A DNA stretch of 64,000 nt, taken from the NCBI GenBank assembly GCA_036526255.1, contig DATCYW010000030.1, forward strand, positions 12,870 to 76,869, written 5' to 3'. The notes beneath the pieces were generated by a model, which saw only the letters and a program-made list of their open reading frames with translations, did no database searches and was not told the origin of the DNA. The DNA is from Malonomonas sp036526255. GTDB lineage: Bacteria > Desulfobacterota > Desulfuromonadia > Desulfuromonadales > Geopsychrobacteraceae. Below are positions 42,505-51,350 of this stretch, piece by piece (within the stretch, counting starts at the first letter, position 1; each line of letters begins with the position of its first letter). Made by a program: the position numbers and the translations under genes.

Positions 42505-44541
42505 TTATTCCGTATCCGACCCGACATCCCCTGCCGGGATGCGCAGACTGAAGCCTGCACCCGCCCCCGGGACATTCTGATAGCTGATCTGGCCACCCAG
42601 ATCAGTTATCATGCTCTTCACAATGCTCAGGCCGACTCCGGCATGCCCCGGCCCCTTGGTGCTGACGATCGGCCGGAACAGCTTCTGCTGCACCAATGCG
42701 TCGATCCCCGGGCCGTCATCCTGAACGTCAATTTCGACATAGCGCTTGCCATCGGAGCAATAAATGTCGCGCGACAGCAGAGAAATCCGGCCGGCCGAAC
42801 CTATGGCTTCAGCAGCGTTTTTGATCAGATTGACCAGAATCTGCTTGATCAGCAGCGCATTGGTCTGAACCTTGCGCAAATTTTCCTGCAGCATCAGCTC
42901 AAGCTTGATGTTGCGCGGCTCAAGTTCGCAGGGCGCGAGTGATTCAAGCACTTCATGGATCAACTCGTTCAGGCAGATTGCGCTGCCTGGAAACGCCGGC
43001 ATTTCCTGCTGGTTAAGATAGTAATTGAGGATGCCGTCGATCCGCCGGACCTCTTTTTTGATCGAATCAGCCAACTCACGATTGTCGGTGTCCGCCAGCA
43101 CATGATGGAGAACTTCAGCGTAGTTACCGATGATCGTCAGCGGGTTGCCGACCTCATGACTGACCCTGCGCAACAGACCGACCCCTTCGCCGAAGAGGTC
43201 GTTGCCATTCAAGCTGAGCTGCGCCAGCGATTCACAGATCACCTTGGCGATCATCTGCAGGCGTAGCGCCTGCAGCGGTACCAGTTCGGCCTCAGTAGTA
43301 AAGCCGAGCACAAAAACACCGAGCAGCCGCTCATCAACCCGAAACGGCTGGCAGAAAAATTCAGCACTGCGGCAGAGTCGCTGCAGCATCTGATCGGCAA
43401 TCGAGAGCGGCAACTGCGCCTGCAGGGTATGCAGCGGCTCCCCCTTGAGCAGCGCCTGGGCGGCCAGCCCGGCCGTGCCATCCAGCGGAATGCTGAGTTC
43501 ACCGATCAAATGGGCCTGCCCCTGGGCGGCAACACCAACCAGCTGCTTGCCACGCTGATCGGCCGACAGAAAGATAGCCTCAGGAGCGGCGCTGGCCTCC
43601 AGATACAGATTGCGCGCCGCACTGACCAGCTCTTCCAGACTGTTACTGCCACTGAGCCGCGCCCGCACCCCTTCCTGATCAGCCAGAGTAAAAACCAGTT
43701 CGTTCAGGGCGTTCAACTGTGCAGAAAATTCCCGTAGCAGCAGCTCAGAATCGTCCAGAGCCGGCTGGCTGGATTGATAAAGATCGCGCGCCCAATCAAA
43801 CAGGTAGGCCATTTCGCTGCCGCGGAAGCTGAACAGCCGTTTCGCTAATTCTGTCGTTGTTTCACTGAGTTTCTGCGGCTCGCGGCTGAACTGAAAAGCC
43901 AGCCGGGTGATTTTCAGCAGCGGGCTGCTGCGCTCGATCTGCTGCGCATCGACGTGCAGAAAACGCACAGCGTCGACCAGAAAGGAATCGAACTGCCAGC
44001 TGCCGACCAGCTCTTCGAGGAGCTGCAAATGATCGGTGCCGTACATTTCATCTTCGCGGCGGCGCAGACCGGCACTGCTGAGCGGCTCGGCCGCCAGCTC
44101 GACGTAGTCACTGCGGTGACTGGCGAACAGCAGATGATTCCCCAGCGGCAGCAGGGTACCAGCCAGGTGCGCTTCCTCGACGTGCGGATAATTGACCGTT
44201 GGTGCGATACATTGCGCCGACTGTCCGGCAACCCGCGACAGATACCAGAGCTGGCTGAGAAAACGCAGTTCAGCGGTCGAAAAATCGGCGCAAATCAGCT
44301 GCCTGGCTGCCTGCAGCACCAGACCGCATAGAACCGGCAAACCAACCGCCTGAATTGACGAACTGATCGGCTCGCTGGCAACAATGTGCTTCGGCGAAGT
44401 TTTCTGCGCAGCCTGAATAAGCCGTGCCGACAGGGGCGCATCCTGCAGAATAATTTCTGCCAGGACCTGCGGTTCGCTCCCCTCCAGACAGGCTTTCAGC
44501 AAGGGTACCAACACTTGCGGCGAACTAAAAAGTTCAGCCAT
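42505..44541 (-). CDS. HDOD-domain sensor histidine kinase
   Basis: A 678-residue cytoplasmic kinase with no membrane helix. Residues ~1-230 look like an HDOD domain (metal-independent HD relative; ILQDAPLSARLIQAAQ), followed by a GAF-like region (~280-440). The kinase core has the H-box RVSHEVGNPLTIIGNYAEV with the histidine near 460, N-box ILVNLIKNAAEAIG, G-boxes DDGPGI and GHAGVGLSIV. The ATG at 44541 is preceded by GAGGGGGG; the frame opening at 44577 has no such site. It probably phosphorylates the adjacent REC-GGDEF-EAL protein. Confidence 0.88.
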   Translation of the reverse strand: MAELFSSPQVLVPLLKACLEGSEPQVLAEIILQDAPLSARLIQAAQKTSPKHIVASEPISSSIQAVGLPVLCGLVLQAARQLICADFSTAELRFLSQLWYLSRVAGQSAQCIAPTVNYPHVEEAHLAGTLLPLGNHLLFASHRSDYVELAAEPLSSAGLRRREDEMYGTDHLQLLEELVGSWQFDSFLVDAVRFLHVDAQQIERSSPLLKITRLAFQFSREPQKLSETTTELAKRLFSFRGSEMAYLFDWARDLYQSSQPALDDSELLLREFSAQLNALNELVFTLADQEGVRARLSGSNSLEELVSAARNLYLEASAAPEAIFLSADQRGKQLVGVAAQGQAHLIGELSIPLDGTAGLAAQALLKGEPLHTLQAQLPLSIADQMLQRLCRSAEFFCQPFRVDERLLGVFVLGFTTEAELVPLQALRLQMIAKVICESLAQLSLNGNDLFGEGVGLLRRVSHEVGNPLTIIGNYAEVLHHVLADTDNRELADSIKKEVRRIDGILNYYLNQQEMPAFPGSAICLNELIHEVLESLAPCELEPRNIKLELMLQENLRKVQTNALLIKQILVNLIKNAAEAIGSAGRISLLSRDIYCSDGKRYVEIDVQDDGPGIDALVQQKLFRPIVSTKGPGHAGVGLSIVKSMITDLGGQISYQNVPGAGAGFSLRIPAGDVGSDTE

Positions 44542-45028
44542 ACCCCCCTCTGTGCAATGCATCTCAGTCAAGGTCATAGATGATGAATTCTATTCTTTCC
44601 CGGCAAATCAACGCTCACGGGTTGGCACAATCAAAACAGCCGTCGAAGTTCGGCAGCCTAAAAAAATCCACCTTGCATTATCACCCGAAAGAAAGAATCA
44701 GGCAAGCCACAAATAGATAATTCTACTTAACTTTCAGACACTTAGACTTAGACAGCAACCGCCCGATACATTAATGAACCTTTGCCAACGACATGAAACG
44801 TTCCCCCCTCGATATACCTCATTCAACCCCAGCAACCTACTGAAAATTAATAGCTCAACTTCCATCTCGATCATTAGCGCCGCCTTCGCCCCCTGGATAT
44901 AAACAGTAAAAACGCCACAAAATTAAGGTCAAATTAAAACCTTGTTCAAGACACAGCTGCCGACCAAGAGCACCCCTGCAATGAAACACCTGCGGTCACA
45001 GGCGACAAATCCGAAACAGCGGAAAGCT
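44542..45028. other. Long AT-rich intergenic region without a gene
   Basis: About 490 bases between the kinase gene (minus) and the triple-GAF activator (plus). I see no open frame with a ribosome site, no tRNA and no clear hairpin. It likely holds divergent promoters and regulatory sites. Confidence 0.5.
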
Positions 45029-45058
45029 TTGACAGCAGCAAGCGACCATCAATATACT
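45029..45058 (+). promoter_or_regulatory. Sigma-70 promoter of the triple-GAF activator
   Basis: TTGACA (45029-45034) with an 18-base spacer to TATACT (45053-45058), 39 bases before the ATG; a GAGG site lies just before the start. Confidence 0.75.
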
Positions 45059-45096
45059 CCCTTGAGTAAAAAAACGACTTACACAATGAGGTACAG

Positions 45097-47913
45097 ATGA
45101 ACAACGCCGCCATCCGTCAGCTAGAGGCCCATATCCGGCAGTTTGATCGCTTCGGCAAAGAGAACCTTGAAGAGATCCTGCACACCCTGATCGAAAGCGT
45201 TCAGGCGCTCGACAACGGGGGCTTCTGCCGGATCTACCTTGAAGACCTGACCAAGGGCGCCCTGACCTGCGTCGCCGCAGCAGGTGGGGAAGTCGGCCAG
45301 GTGCGGGAAAAATCCTTTCCGATCAACAGTGACAGCTTTCTGGTTTCGCAGGTCTACCAGCAGCTGAAAGAGCTGGCCATTGATGACCTGACCAAGCATC
45401 CGGCCGACCTGCCGGCCAGCTCCGGCAGCCGGGCCGGCGCCAGCTACCTGTTGCCGCTCAGCCACCTCGGACGACCGATCGGCGTGCTCTGCCTGGACCG
45501 CAGCCGGCCGGGGAAATTTCCGCAGGAAAACCGCTTGCGCCAGTTACGCCATCTACTCATGGCGGTTGCGCCGATCCTGAACCGGGCGCGAAAATACCAC
45601 CAGCAGCTGCTGCTGGCCAGACGGGTCGACGAAGCCAAAAAGCGCGAAGCGGCGCTGTTCATGGTGGAATCGGCCGCCCACCTGATCGACCAGGTTGCGC
45701 TGGCTTCAGTGCTGATCCCTATTCCGACTGAGATCGAAGGCGAACGCAGGCTGCAGATTCTCGCCTCTTACTCGAAAGAGCCCGAAGCCGGAAAACTTTA
45801 CGAAGAAGAGCGGCTGATCAACCTGACCCCGGGAGAATCACTGCTGGCCCGCTTTATCAACCGCTCCGGGGTGATCGCTGACGACAGCCTGCTGAGCCCG
45901 CTCTACATTCCGGTGCTGGCCAACGAAACGCTGCAGAAACGTTTTCTGACCGAAGAGCTGGGGCTCAAGTCGCTCTACATGGTGCCACGCTTCGACGCAC
46001 GCACCCGACGGGTGATCTGCCTGGTCAACTACTACACCAAAGAACACTACCAGTTCAGCCCCTTCGAGCGCGGCCTGCTGGAAGCGCACGCCGAAATGGC
46101 GCAACGGGTGGTACAGGAGATCGGCGACGAACACCTCGAAATCCAGGTCCTCTCTGAGATCGGTGACCTGCTGCAGCAATCCGGTGACGGGCTGCAGCCC
46201 TTTCTGCACCGGGTGCTCTCCAAGGCGACGCAGCTGATCGGCGCCGATACCGGCAGCATCGCGCTGGTGCGCGAGCAGGCCGGAGCACGCTGGCTGGTGG
46301 TGGAGGATGCGCAGGGCGGGCTGGTCGGTGCCAAGAGTAAAGACTGGATGAAGAAAAACATCCCGCCGATCCGCATCGGCGGCAAGGAGCTGCCCGAAGC
46401 ACAGCGCAGCCTGACCGGCCTGGCCGCCACCACCGGCCAACCGGCGATCCTTGCCGACACCCTGGCGGAGGCGGGCAAAGAATTCTACCTGCAGGTGACC
46501 GAGGCGATCCGTTGCGAGATCGCCGTGCCGGTCATTTATGAAGAGAAGGTGCTGGCGGTGATCTGTCTCGACAGCCTGCGGCCCCACTATTTTACCGGCG
46601 AGCATCGCCGCATCCTGCTGATTATTGAGCGGATGATCGGCCACCACCTATTCATCCTGCAGAAGATCGAACAGCTGACCAGCGAGATCGACCGACTGCG
46701 GCAGGATGTCGATTACAAAGACCCGAGCATCTCCTCCTACCGGCTCGGCAACATCATCGGTAACTCGGCAAAGACCCAGGAGACGATCAAAACGATTCAG
46801 CGAATCACCCCGCCGCTCTGCCAACGGATCGCCCGCTGGAAAAAGCCGAGCGGCCCGGAGCTGAGTGAGCCGCTCGGCCTGCCGTCAATCCTGATTACCG
46901 GTGAAACCGGCGCCGGCAAGGAGTTTCTGTTTAACAACCTGTTCACCCAGCTTAATCACATCTACCGCGAGCTGCTACCGGGACAGGGCACCCTGCCACT
47001 GAAAAAGACCAACATTGCCGCCTACAGTGGCGAATTGACCTATTCGGAGCTGTTCGGCCACAAGCGGGGCGCCTTTACCGGTGCCCACACCGACCGGCGC
47101 GGCATTCTCGAAGAGGCTGATGGCGGGGTGGTGTTTCTCGATGAAATTGGCGACGCCGATCCCAAGACCCAGGTCCAGCTGCTGCGTTTTCTCGACAGCG
47201 GTGAATTCGTCCGCCTGGGGGAGAATATCACCCGCCATTCGCAGGCGCTGCTGGTCGCCGGTACCAACCGCGACCTTAGGCAGCTGATCGCCGAAGGCAA
47301 ATTCCGCGAAGACCTCTACCACCGGCTTTCGGAGCTGATCATCGAAGTCCCCTCTCTCAACCAGCGCCGGGAGGACATCCCTGACCTGGCGGTGCACTTT
47401 CTCGGCCGACTGTTTCAAGCCTACCGGCTGCCGGAACAGACCGCTGAGGATGCGCCATCTCTCAGCCCGGAGGCCAAAGAACTGCTGTCACAGCATCACT
47501 ACACCGGCAATGTGCGCGAACTGCGCAGCGTTCTGTTACGGGCGATGCTGTTTCGCAGCGGCAAGCTGATCCAGCATAAAGAGATCAAGCAGGCCCTGCA
47601 GCCGCACGGCGGGCTGATCGGCACTGAACGTAAAGACTCACTGGAGAAACAGCTGGTCGAAGAGGTGCTGCAGAAGATCAATTCAGGGGAGAGCGACTTC
47701 TGGCAGGCGCTTTACCACCCCTATTCAGAAAAAAGGATAACCCGTGAAGGGGTGCTGCAGGTGATCGAGGAAGCCCGCCGCCAGGGTGCGATGAGCATGC
47801 CGAAACTGGCCCGCGCCCTGAAAGCCTGCGACCCCGCCGACAGCTCGGCAGAAGGGCGCAAGAGCTTCTACCGCTTTAAGAATTTTCTCTACAAAACCAT
47901 CCGCGTCAGCTAG
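45097..47913 (+). CDS. GAF-domain sigma-54 AAA+ activator with unusual C-terminus
   Basis: A 938-residue regulator. Three GAF-like domains span ~15-165, ~190-345 and ~355-525. The AAA+ domain (~565-800) has Walker A GETGAGKE, the sigma-54 loop GAFTGA near 658, Walker B VVFLDEIGDAD and the arginine-finger region REDLYHRLSELI. In most activators a ~40-residue Fis-type helix-turn-helix follows; here the last 130 residues contain no recognisable Fis motif but a different basic helical segment (SMPKLARALKA...SFYRFKNFLYKTI). It may bind DNA in another way or act without specific DNA contact. Nearby target genes are not apparent. Confidence 0.88.
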   Translation: MNNAAIRQLEAHIRQFDRFGKENLEEILHTLIESVQALDNGGFCRIYLEDLTKGALTCVAAAGGEVGQVREKSFPINSDSFLVSQVYQQLKELAIDDLTKHPADLPASSGSRAGASYLLPLSHLGRPIGVLCLDRSRPGKFPQENRLRQLRHLLMAVAPILNRARKYHQQLLLARRVDEAKKREAALFMVESAAHLIDQVALASVLIPIPTEIEGERRLQILASYSKEPEAGKLYEEERLINLTPGESLLARFINRSGVIADDSLLSPLYIPVLANETLQKRFLTEELGLKSLYMVPRFDARTRRVICLVNYYTKEHYQFSPFERGLLEAHAEMAQRVVQEIGDEHLEIQVLSEIGDLLQQSGDGLQPFLHRVLSKATQLIGADTGSIALVREQAGARWLVVEDAQGGLVGAKSKDWMKKNIPPIRIGGKELPEAQRSLTGLAATTGQPAILADTLAEAGKEFYLQVTEAIRCEIAVPVIYEEKVLAVICLDSLRPHYFTGEHRRILLIIERMIGHHLFILQKIEQLTSEIDRLRQDVDYKDPSISSYRLGNIIGNSAKTQETIKTIQRITPPLCQRIARWKKPSGPELSEPLGLPSILITGETGAGKEFLFNNLFTQLNHIYRELLPGQGTLPLKKTNIAAYSGELTYSELFGHKRGAFTGAHTDRRGILEEADGGVVFLDEIGDADPKTQVQLLRFLDSGEFVRLGENITRHSQALLVAGTNRDLRQLIAEGKFREDLYHRLSELIIEVPSLNQRREDIPDLAVHFLGRLFQAYRLPEQTAEDAPSLSPEAKELLSQHHYTGNVRELRSVLLRAMLFRSGKLIQHKEIKQALQPHGGLIGTERKDSLEKQLVEEVLQKINSGESDFWQALYHPYSEKRITREGVLQVIEEARRQGAMSMPKLARALKACDPADSSAEGRKSFYRFKNFLYKTIRVS

Positions 47914-47919
47914 CGACCA

Positions 47920-47958
47920 TAAAAAAACCGGGGAAGAGCGCAATGCTCCTCCCCGGTA
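47920..47958 (-). terminator. Terminator, mainly for the selenoprotein operon
   Basis: ACCGGGGAGGAGC and GCTCTTCCCCGGT pair (one mismatch) with T7 on the minus strand. It lies between the convergent activator and selenoprotein genes and may serve both. Confidence 0.85.
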
Positions 47959-47963
47959 TTTAC

Positions 47964-48797
47964 TCAACCTCCCAGATCCGCCCTGGTCGGCGGCTGATAA
48001 TCCGAATACTTCTCGCGCCGCCAGCGAAATGGCGAATCGACGATGCTGCCGGCCTGTTCGATCTGGTAGAGGGCGCGGAACGCCTCCAGCAGCACGGCGC
48101 GCTGTTGCGGCCGGTTATGCGGCTCGCCGAGCGGGTGCCCGAACGGCCAGCGTAAAAACAGGGTTCGCGGCGGCCGCACCTTCTCAGAATATTCCCGGAC
48201 AATCGAAATCCCGATGGTCGGAATCCCGGCCCGCTCTATCTCTCGCTGTATCAATCCCACGGATTGATTGCAGATGCCTCAGGCGGGGGTCAACAGAACC
48301 AGATCGACCCGGTCCCGCTTCAGCCTTTTGACAATCTCCTGCGCCTGCTCTTCGATCAGCGTCAGAATATGCCGGCCGTCGATGTGCCCCATGAAGGCGT
48401 AGTGGGTCGGCGCCAGCTCGCCGAGCACCCCTTCGTCAACCAGCTGCTGTAATGGTTCCAGCGGCAGGATAATATTCGGGTCCCGATCAGCGTCGCTGTG
48501 ATCGTAATAGTCATGAGTGATCTTGAAATCACTGAGCAGAGTAGCACCATCAAGCTCGCGAAAACTGGGGTCGCCATCCTTGTCGAGCATATCGAAGGGG
48601 GTTTGACTGGCGTGATGAATACCGGAAGTAGTCACCACCGCCAGTCTTGCCTGCCGCAATGGTATCTGCGGCCGGACAAAGGGGATCGCGCCTTCTGTTT
48701 CCCAGGGTTTGTAGGCATCGACAAAACGCTTTGCCAGAGCCGGCGAGCGGGTGGCTAGCCGTGCCAGCAGGCGATTTTTCAGGCGCGCAAAGGACAT
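47964..48797 (-). CDS. GrdB/PrdB-family selenoprotein (in-frame UGA at 48281-48279)
   Basis: A single 277-residue gene read through a UGA. The upstream part (48797-48282, 172 codons) ends LVLLTPA, the UGA is codon 173, and the same frame continues GIC...NQSVGLIQREIERAGIP to a stop at 47964. The family features of glycine/sarcosine/betaine/D-proline reductase selenoprotein B are present: GIHHASQTPFD, GDPSFREL, DRDPNIILPLEPL, THYAFMGH. Sec173-x2-Cys176 gives a UxxC redox pair. A SECIS-like hairpin follows. No GrdA, GrdC, PrdA or proprotein partner is adjacent, so the substrate is unknown. It lies 24 bases after the rhodanese gene. Confidence 0.9.
48246..48281 (-). other. SECIS-like element following the UGA codon
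   Basis: After UGA (48281-48279), 10 bases lead to ATCAATCC (48268-48261), loop GTG (48260-48258), then GGATTGAT (48257-48250), a perfect 8-bp stem. Below it CTG (48273-48271) pairs with CAG (48248-48246) across a small internal loop. The distance of the loop (18 bases from UGA) and the G-U-containing loop agree with bacterial SelB-binding elements. Confidence 0.8.
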
Positions 48798-48821
48798 CGG
48801 TTCTCTCCAGTCAACAGTGTT

Positions 48822-49754
48822 TCAGTTGGTTTTTGCCAGGGTGTCGGCGCTCTCAAGCTGACCATCGACATTGATGATCGGCAGGGTCGGATTGTTGGCC
48901 CATTCAATCCAGGAGCCATCGTAATTTTTCACTTTCTGATAACCAAGCCCCTGCAGCACCAGGGTTGCGTAGGCGGAACGGATGCCGGTCTGACAATGGG
49001 CAATGATCTCACGCTCAGAAGTGATACCGTGCTCCTGCAGCAGCTGCACAATCTCCGCCTCGCTCTTGAGAACTTTAACACCGTTGACCTCCTTCTGCAG
49101 GTTGGTCCAGTTCAGGGCCACCGCGCCAGGGATATGACCGCCACGGTTGGCGCGCACTTCGCTGCCGGCATATTCTTCCGGACGACGGGTGTCCCAGATC
49201 AGCACACTGGGGTTCTCCAGCCGGGTCAGCAGATAATCCCCTTCAGCGCGGGAATCCTGTGACTGCAGGGCGGCTGACAGCTGATAGTTCGATGGCTGGG
49301 CGGCAGCAGTCGGAAAGATCGTGGTGGGATGCTTCTCCGCCGCCCATTTTTGATAACCACCGTCCAGCACATAAGCCTGCTGATGGCCGTGATAACGCAG
49401 CGTCCAGACAAAACGCGCGGCGTAAGGATTATCGTCCTCGGCGTAAGCCACCACCGGGGTCTGCTCGGTTACGCCAAGTCGGCTGAGCAGAGCGGCCAGC
49501 GCCTTGGCCTGCGGAACCAGACTCTTGACGCCGTTACGGGTCTCCAGAAACTCGGCCCGATCGATATGCGCCGCACCATCGATATGGCCGAGCACGAACA
49601 GCGGCAGACGCCGCACGTCAACCACCACCGCCTGATCACGGTTTTTCACCAGCCAGTCGCTGCTGACAAAATAATCACTGAGGGCCGCTTCAGCAGAAAC
49701 CCCGGTCAGCGAAATGAACGCCACGACAAATAAACCTAAAATTAAACGCTGCAT
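48822..49754 (-). CDS. Secreted tandem-rhodanese sulfurtransferase
   Basis: A 310-residue protein with a signal peptide (residues 1-24, LFVVAFISLTGVSAEA) and two rhodanese domains (~30-145 and ~175-295). The first has no cysteine at its active site (region YAEDDNPYA), the second has the catalytic loop CQTGIRSA with the persulfide-forming cysteine near 254. The arrangement is that of SseA/thiosulfate sulfurtransferases, here exported. Co-transcription with the selenoprotein gene suggests sulfur or selenium chemistry, which is inference. Confidence 0.92.
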   Translation of the reverse strand: MQRLILGLFVVAFISLTGVSAEAALSDYFVSSDWLVKNRDQAVVVDVRRLPLFVLGHIDGAAHIDRAEFLETRNGVKSLVPQAKALAALLSRLGVTEQTPVVAYAEDDNPYAARFVWTLRYHGHQQAYVLDGGYQKWAAEKHPTTIFPTAAAQPSNYQLSAALQSQDSRAEGDYLLTRLENPSVLIWDTRRPEEYAGSEVRANRGGHIPGAVALNWTNLQKEVNGVKVLKSEAEIVQLLQEHGITSEREIIAHCQTGIRSAYATLVLQGLGYQKVKNYDGSWIEWANNPTLPIINVDGQLESADTLAKTN

Positions 49755-49768
49755 ATTGTGCCTCCATT

Positions 49769-49787
49769 GTTGATTCGTTTGATCAAC
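49769..49787. promoter_or_regulatory. Palindromic candidate operator at the rhodanese transcription start
   Basis: GTTGAT (49769-49774) and ATCAAC (49782-49787) flank seven bases, directly downstream of the -10 box, where a repressor would block initiation. Confidence 0.5.
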
Positions 49788-49816
49788 TTATACAGAAACA
49801 AATTCTACATCGTCAA
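49787..49816 (-). promoter_or_regulatory. Promoter of the rhodanese-selenoprotein operon
   Basis: Minus strand TTGACG (49816-49811), 18-base spacer, TATAAG (49792-49787), in an AT-rich region 33 bases before the ATG. Confidence 0.7.
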
Positions 49817-49955
49817 GCTATTTTTTATAAATATTATTTATACATCATTTTAGTGGTGTTTTATTTTGGGCGCAACTCCAGAAAACAAGGTGCTTTGAAT
49901 CGCTCAAACTCTGGACAGGGGATTTATTAAAGAAGGTGTGGGGCGCAGTGGCAGA

Positions 49956-51239
49956 TCAGCTGAAACTGTTCAGCAGCCGGTCAATAGCGGTCCGATCCGC
50001 GGGGCTCCAGGGACCAACGACAACCAGCTTCATGGTCTCAGCACTGAAGAGCTCGATGGCGGCCTGATGCACCTGCTCAACGGTCAACTGCTGAAGTTCT
50101 GCACAATCCTGTTCGAAGGTGCGCAGATAATCGACCTGTGCGCCCCAGCCGTAACGAACCGCCATCGATTCGGTCTGATCGCGGGAGAATTCGAGGTCGA
50201 ACAGATAGGTCCGTACAGCGGCGGACAGCTCGTGCTGCGGCACCGGCTTACGGCGTAATTCATCCAGCACCTTGAGCAGCTCGGCGACCGTCCGCTGCAG
50301 GTTCTCAGGCGCCACCGACAGGTCAACCGCCAGATAGCCGGTGTCGTCCAGCAATGAGCAGTTGGCATCGACGGCGTAGGTCAATCCAAGCTCCTCGCGC
50401 AGCCGCAGCGGCAGACGCGCGCCGCCGCCGCAGGAGAGCAACCGGCGCAACAGCCGCAGCGGCAGGGTGCGGGCATCCTTGCGGCCGGGCAGCCGAAACG
50501 CCAGCTGCACGCTGACCTGAGAATCCGAATCGAACACCCAGCAGCTCTTCTCACCCGGCTGCGGCGTTGTTGGTGCCGGCAGAATTGCTGGTGGCGCTGT
50601 GGTCTGCCAGTCAGCGAACTCTTTTTCCACCAGTTGCCGTACCTGCTCGCGATCGACCTTCCCACAGGCGGAAATCACTAGGTTCTTCGGCACGTACCAA
50701 CGCCGGTAATACTCTTCGAGTGCCGTCCGATCGATACGATTCAGGGTTTCGGTGGTACCGATCAGCGATTCGCCGAGGGGATGATCCGGCCAGAGCAGAC
50801 CGACCATCAGGTTGTCGGGATTGATCTGCACCCCCTGCTCGTTATAATCCTCACGCGCTTCTTCTAGGATGATCCGCCGCTCGACATCCATCTCCTTGAA
50901 TAACGGGCGCCGCAGCATTGAGGCGAACAGAGCCATCCCTTCGGCCAGATAGTCCGGGTGCAGGCGGGAATGGAAACAGGTGGTTTCGACGTCGGTAGAC
51001 GCATTGACCGCGCCGCCGATCGCCTCGAAAGCACGCTCCAGCTCAGTGCTGGTGGCATATTCGGCCGTGCCGCGAAAAATCATGTGCTCAAGAAAGTGGG
51101 AAATCCCCGAAAACTCCGGCGCCTCGTTGCGCCCGCCAACGGCTAGATAACAGACCAGCTCGGCGGTGTGCAGGTGCGGCATCGGCACCGTAACCAGCCG
51201 GACTCCGTTCGCAAGGGTATCGATCGTATATTCGGGCAT
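49956..51239 (-). CDS. M16 family zinc metallopeptidase
   Basis: A 427-residue inverzincin. The inverted zinc motif is HFLEHM at about 49-54, and the third ligand glutamate is in the helix EEAREDYNEQGVQ about 75 residues further. Two M16 halves are recognisable: the N-terminal catalytic half (to ~215) and an inactive C-terminal half. The length and character suit the M16B (PqqL/YmxG-type) group, related to mitochondrial processing peptidase. The ATG at 51239 (MPEYTID) is preferred; the frame extension to 51308 reads as low-complexity alanine-rich. It may share an operon with the MscS gene. Confidence 0.92.
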   Translation of the reverse strand: MPEYTIDTLANGVRLVTVPMPHLHTAELVCYLAVGGRNEAPEFSGISHFLEHMIFRGTAEYATSTELERAFEAIGGAVNASTDVETTCFHSRLHPDYLAEGMALFASMLRRPLFKEMDVERRIILEEAREDYNEQGVQINPDNLMVGLLWPDHPLGESLIGTTETLNRIDRTALEEYYRRWYVPKNLVISACGKVDREQVRQLVEKEFADWQTTAPPAILPAPTTPQPGEKSCWVFDSDSQVSVQLAFRLPGRKDARTLPLRLLRRLLSCGGGARLPLRLREELGLTYAVDANCSLLDDTGYLAVDLSVAPENLQRTVAELLKVLDELRRKPVPQHELSAAVRTYLFDLEFSRDQTESMAVRYGWGAQVDYLRTFEQDCAELQQLTVEQVHQAAIELFSAETMKLVVVGPWSPADRTAIDRLLNSFS

Positions 51240-51350
51240 TGTTAGTCGGGAACCTGTTTCTGAAGAGAAACTCCAAGCGGCCGCCAACGCAGCGGCACAG
51301 GCAGGCAAGGTAAAACAGCTGGCGCTGAAAAGCCAGCAGAAACAGTCAGC

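Noticed and set aside
47964..48260. Separate 98-residue gene downstream of the selenoprotein N-terminal part
   Set aside because: It begins in the middle of a conserved domain with no ribosome site and is in frame with the UGA; reading as selenocysteine explains both parts better than two genes or a pseudogene.
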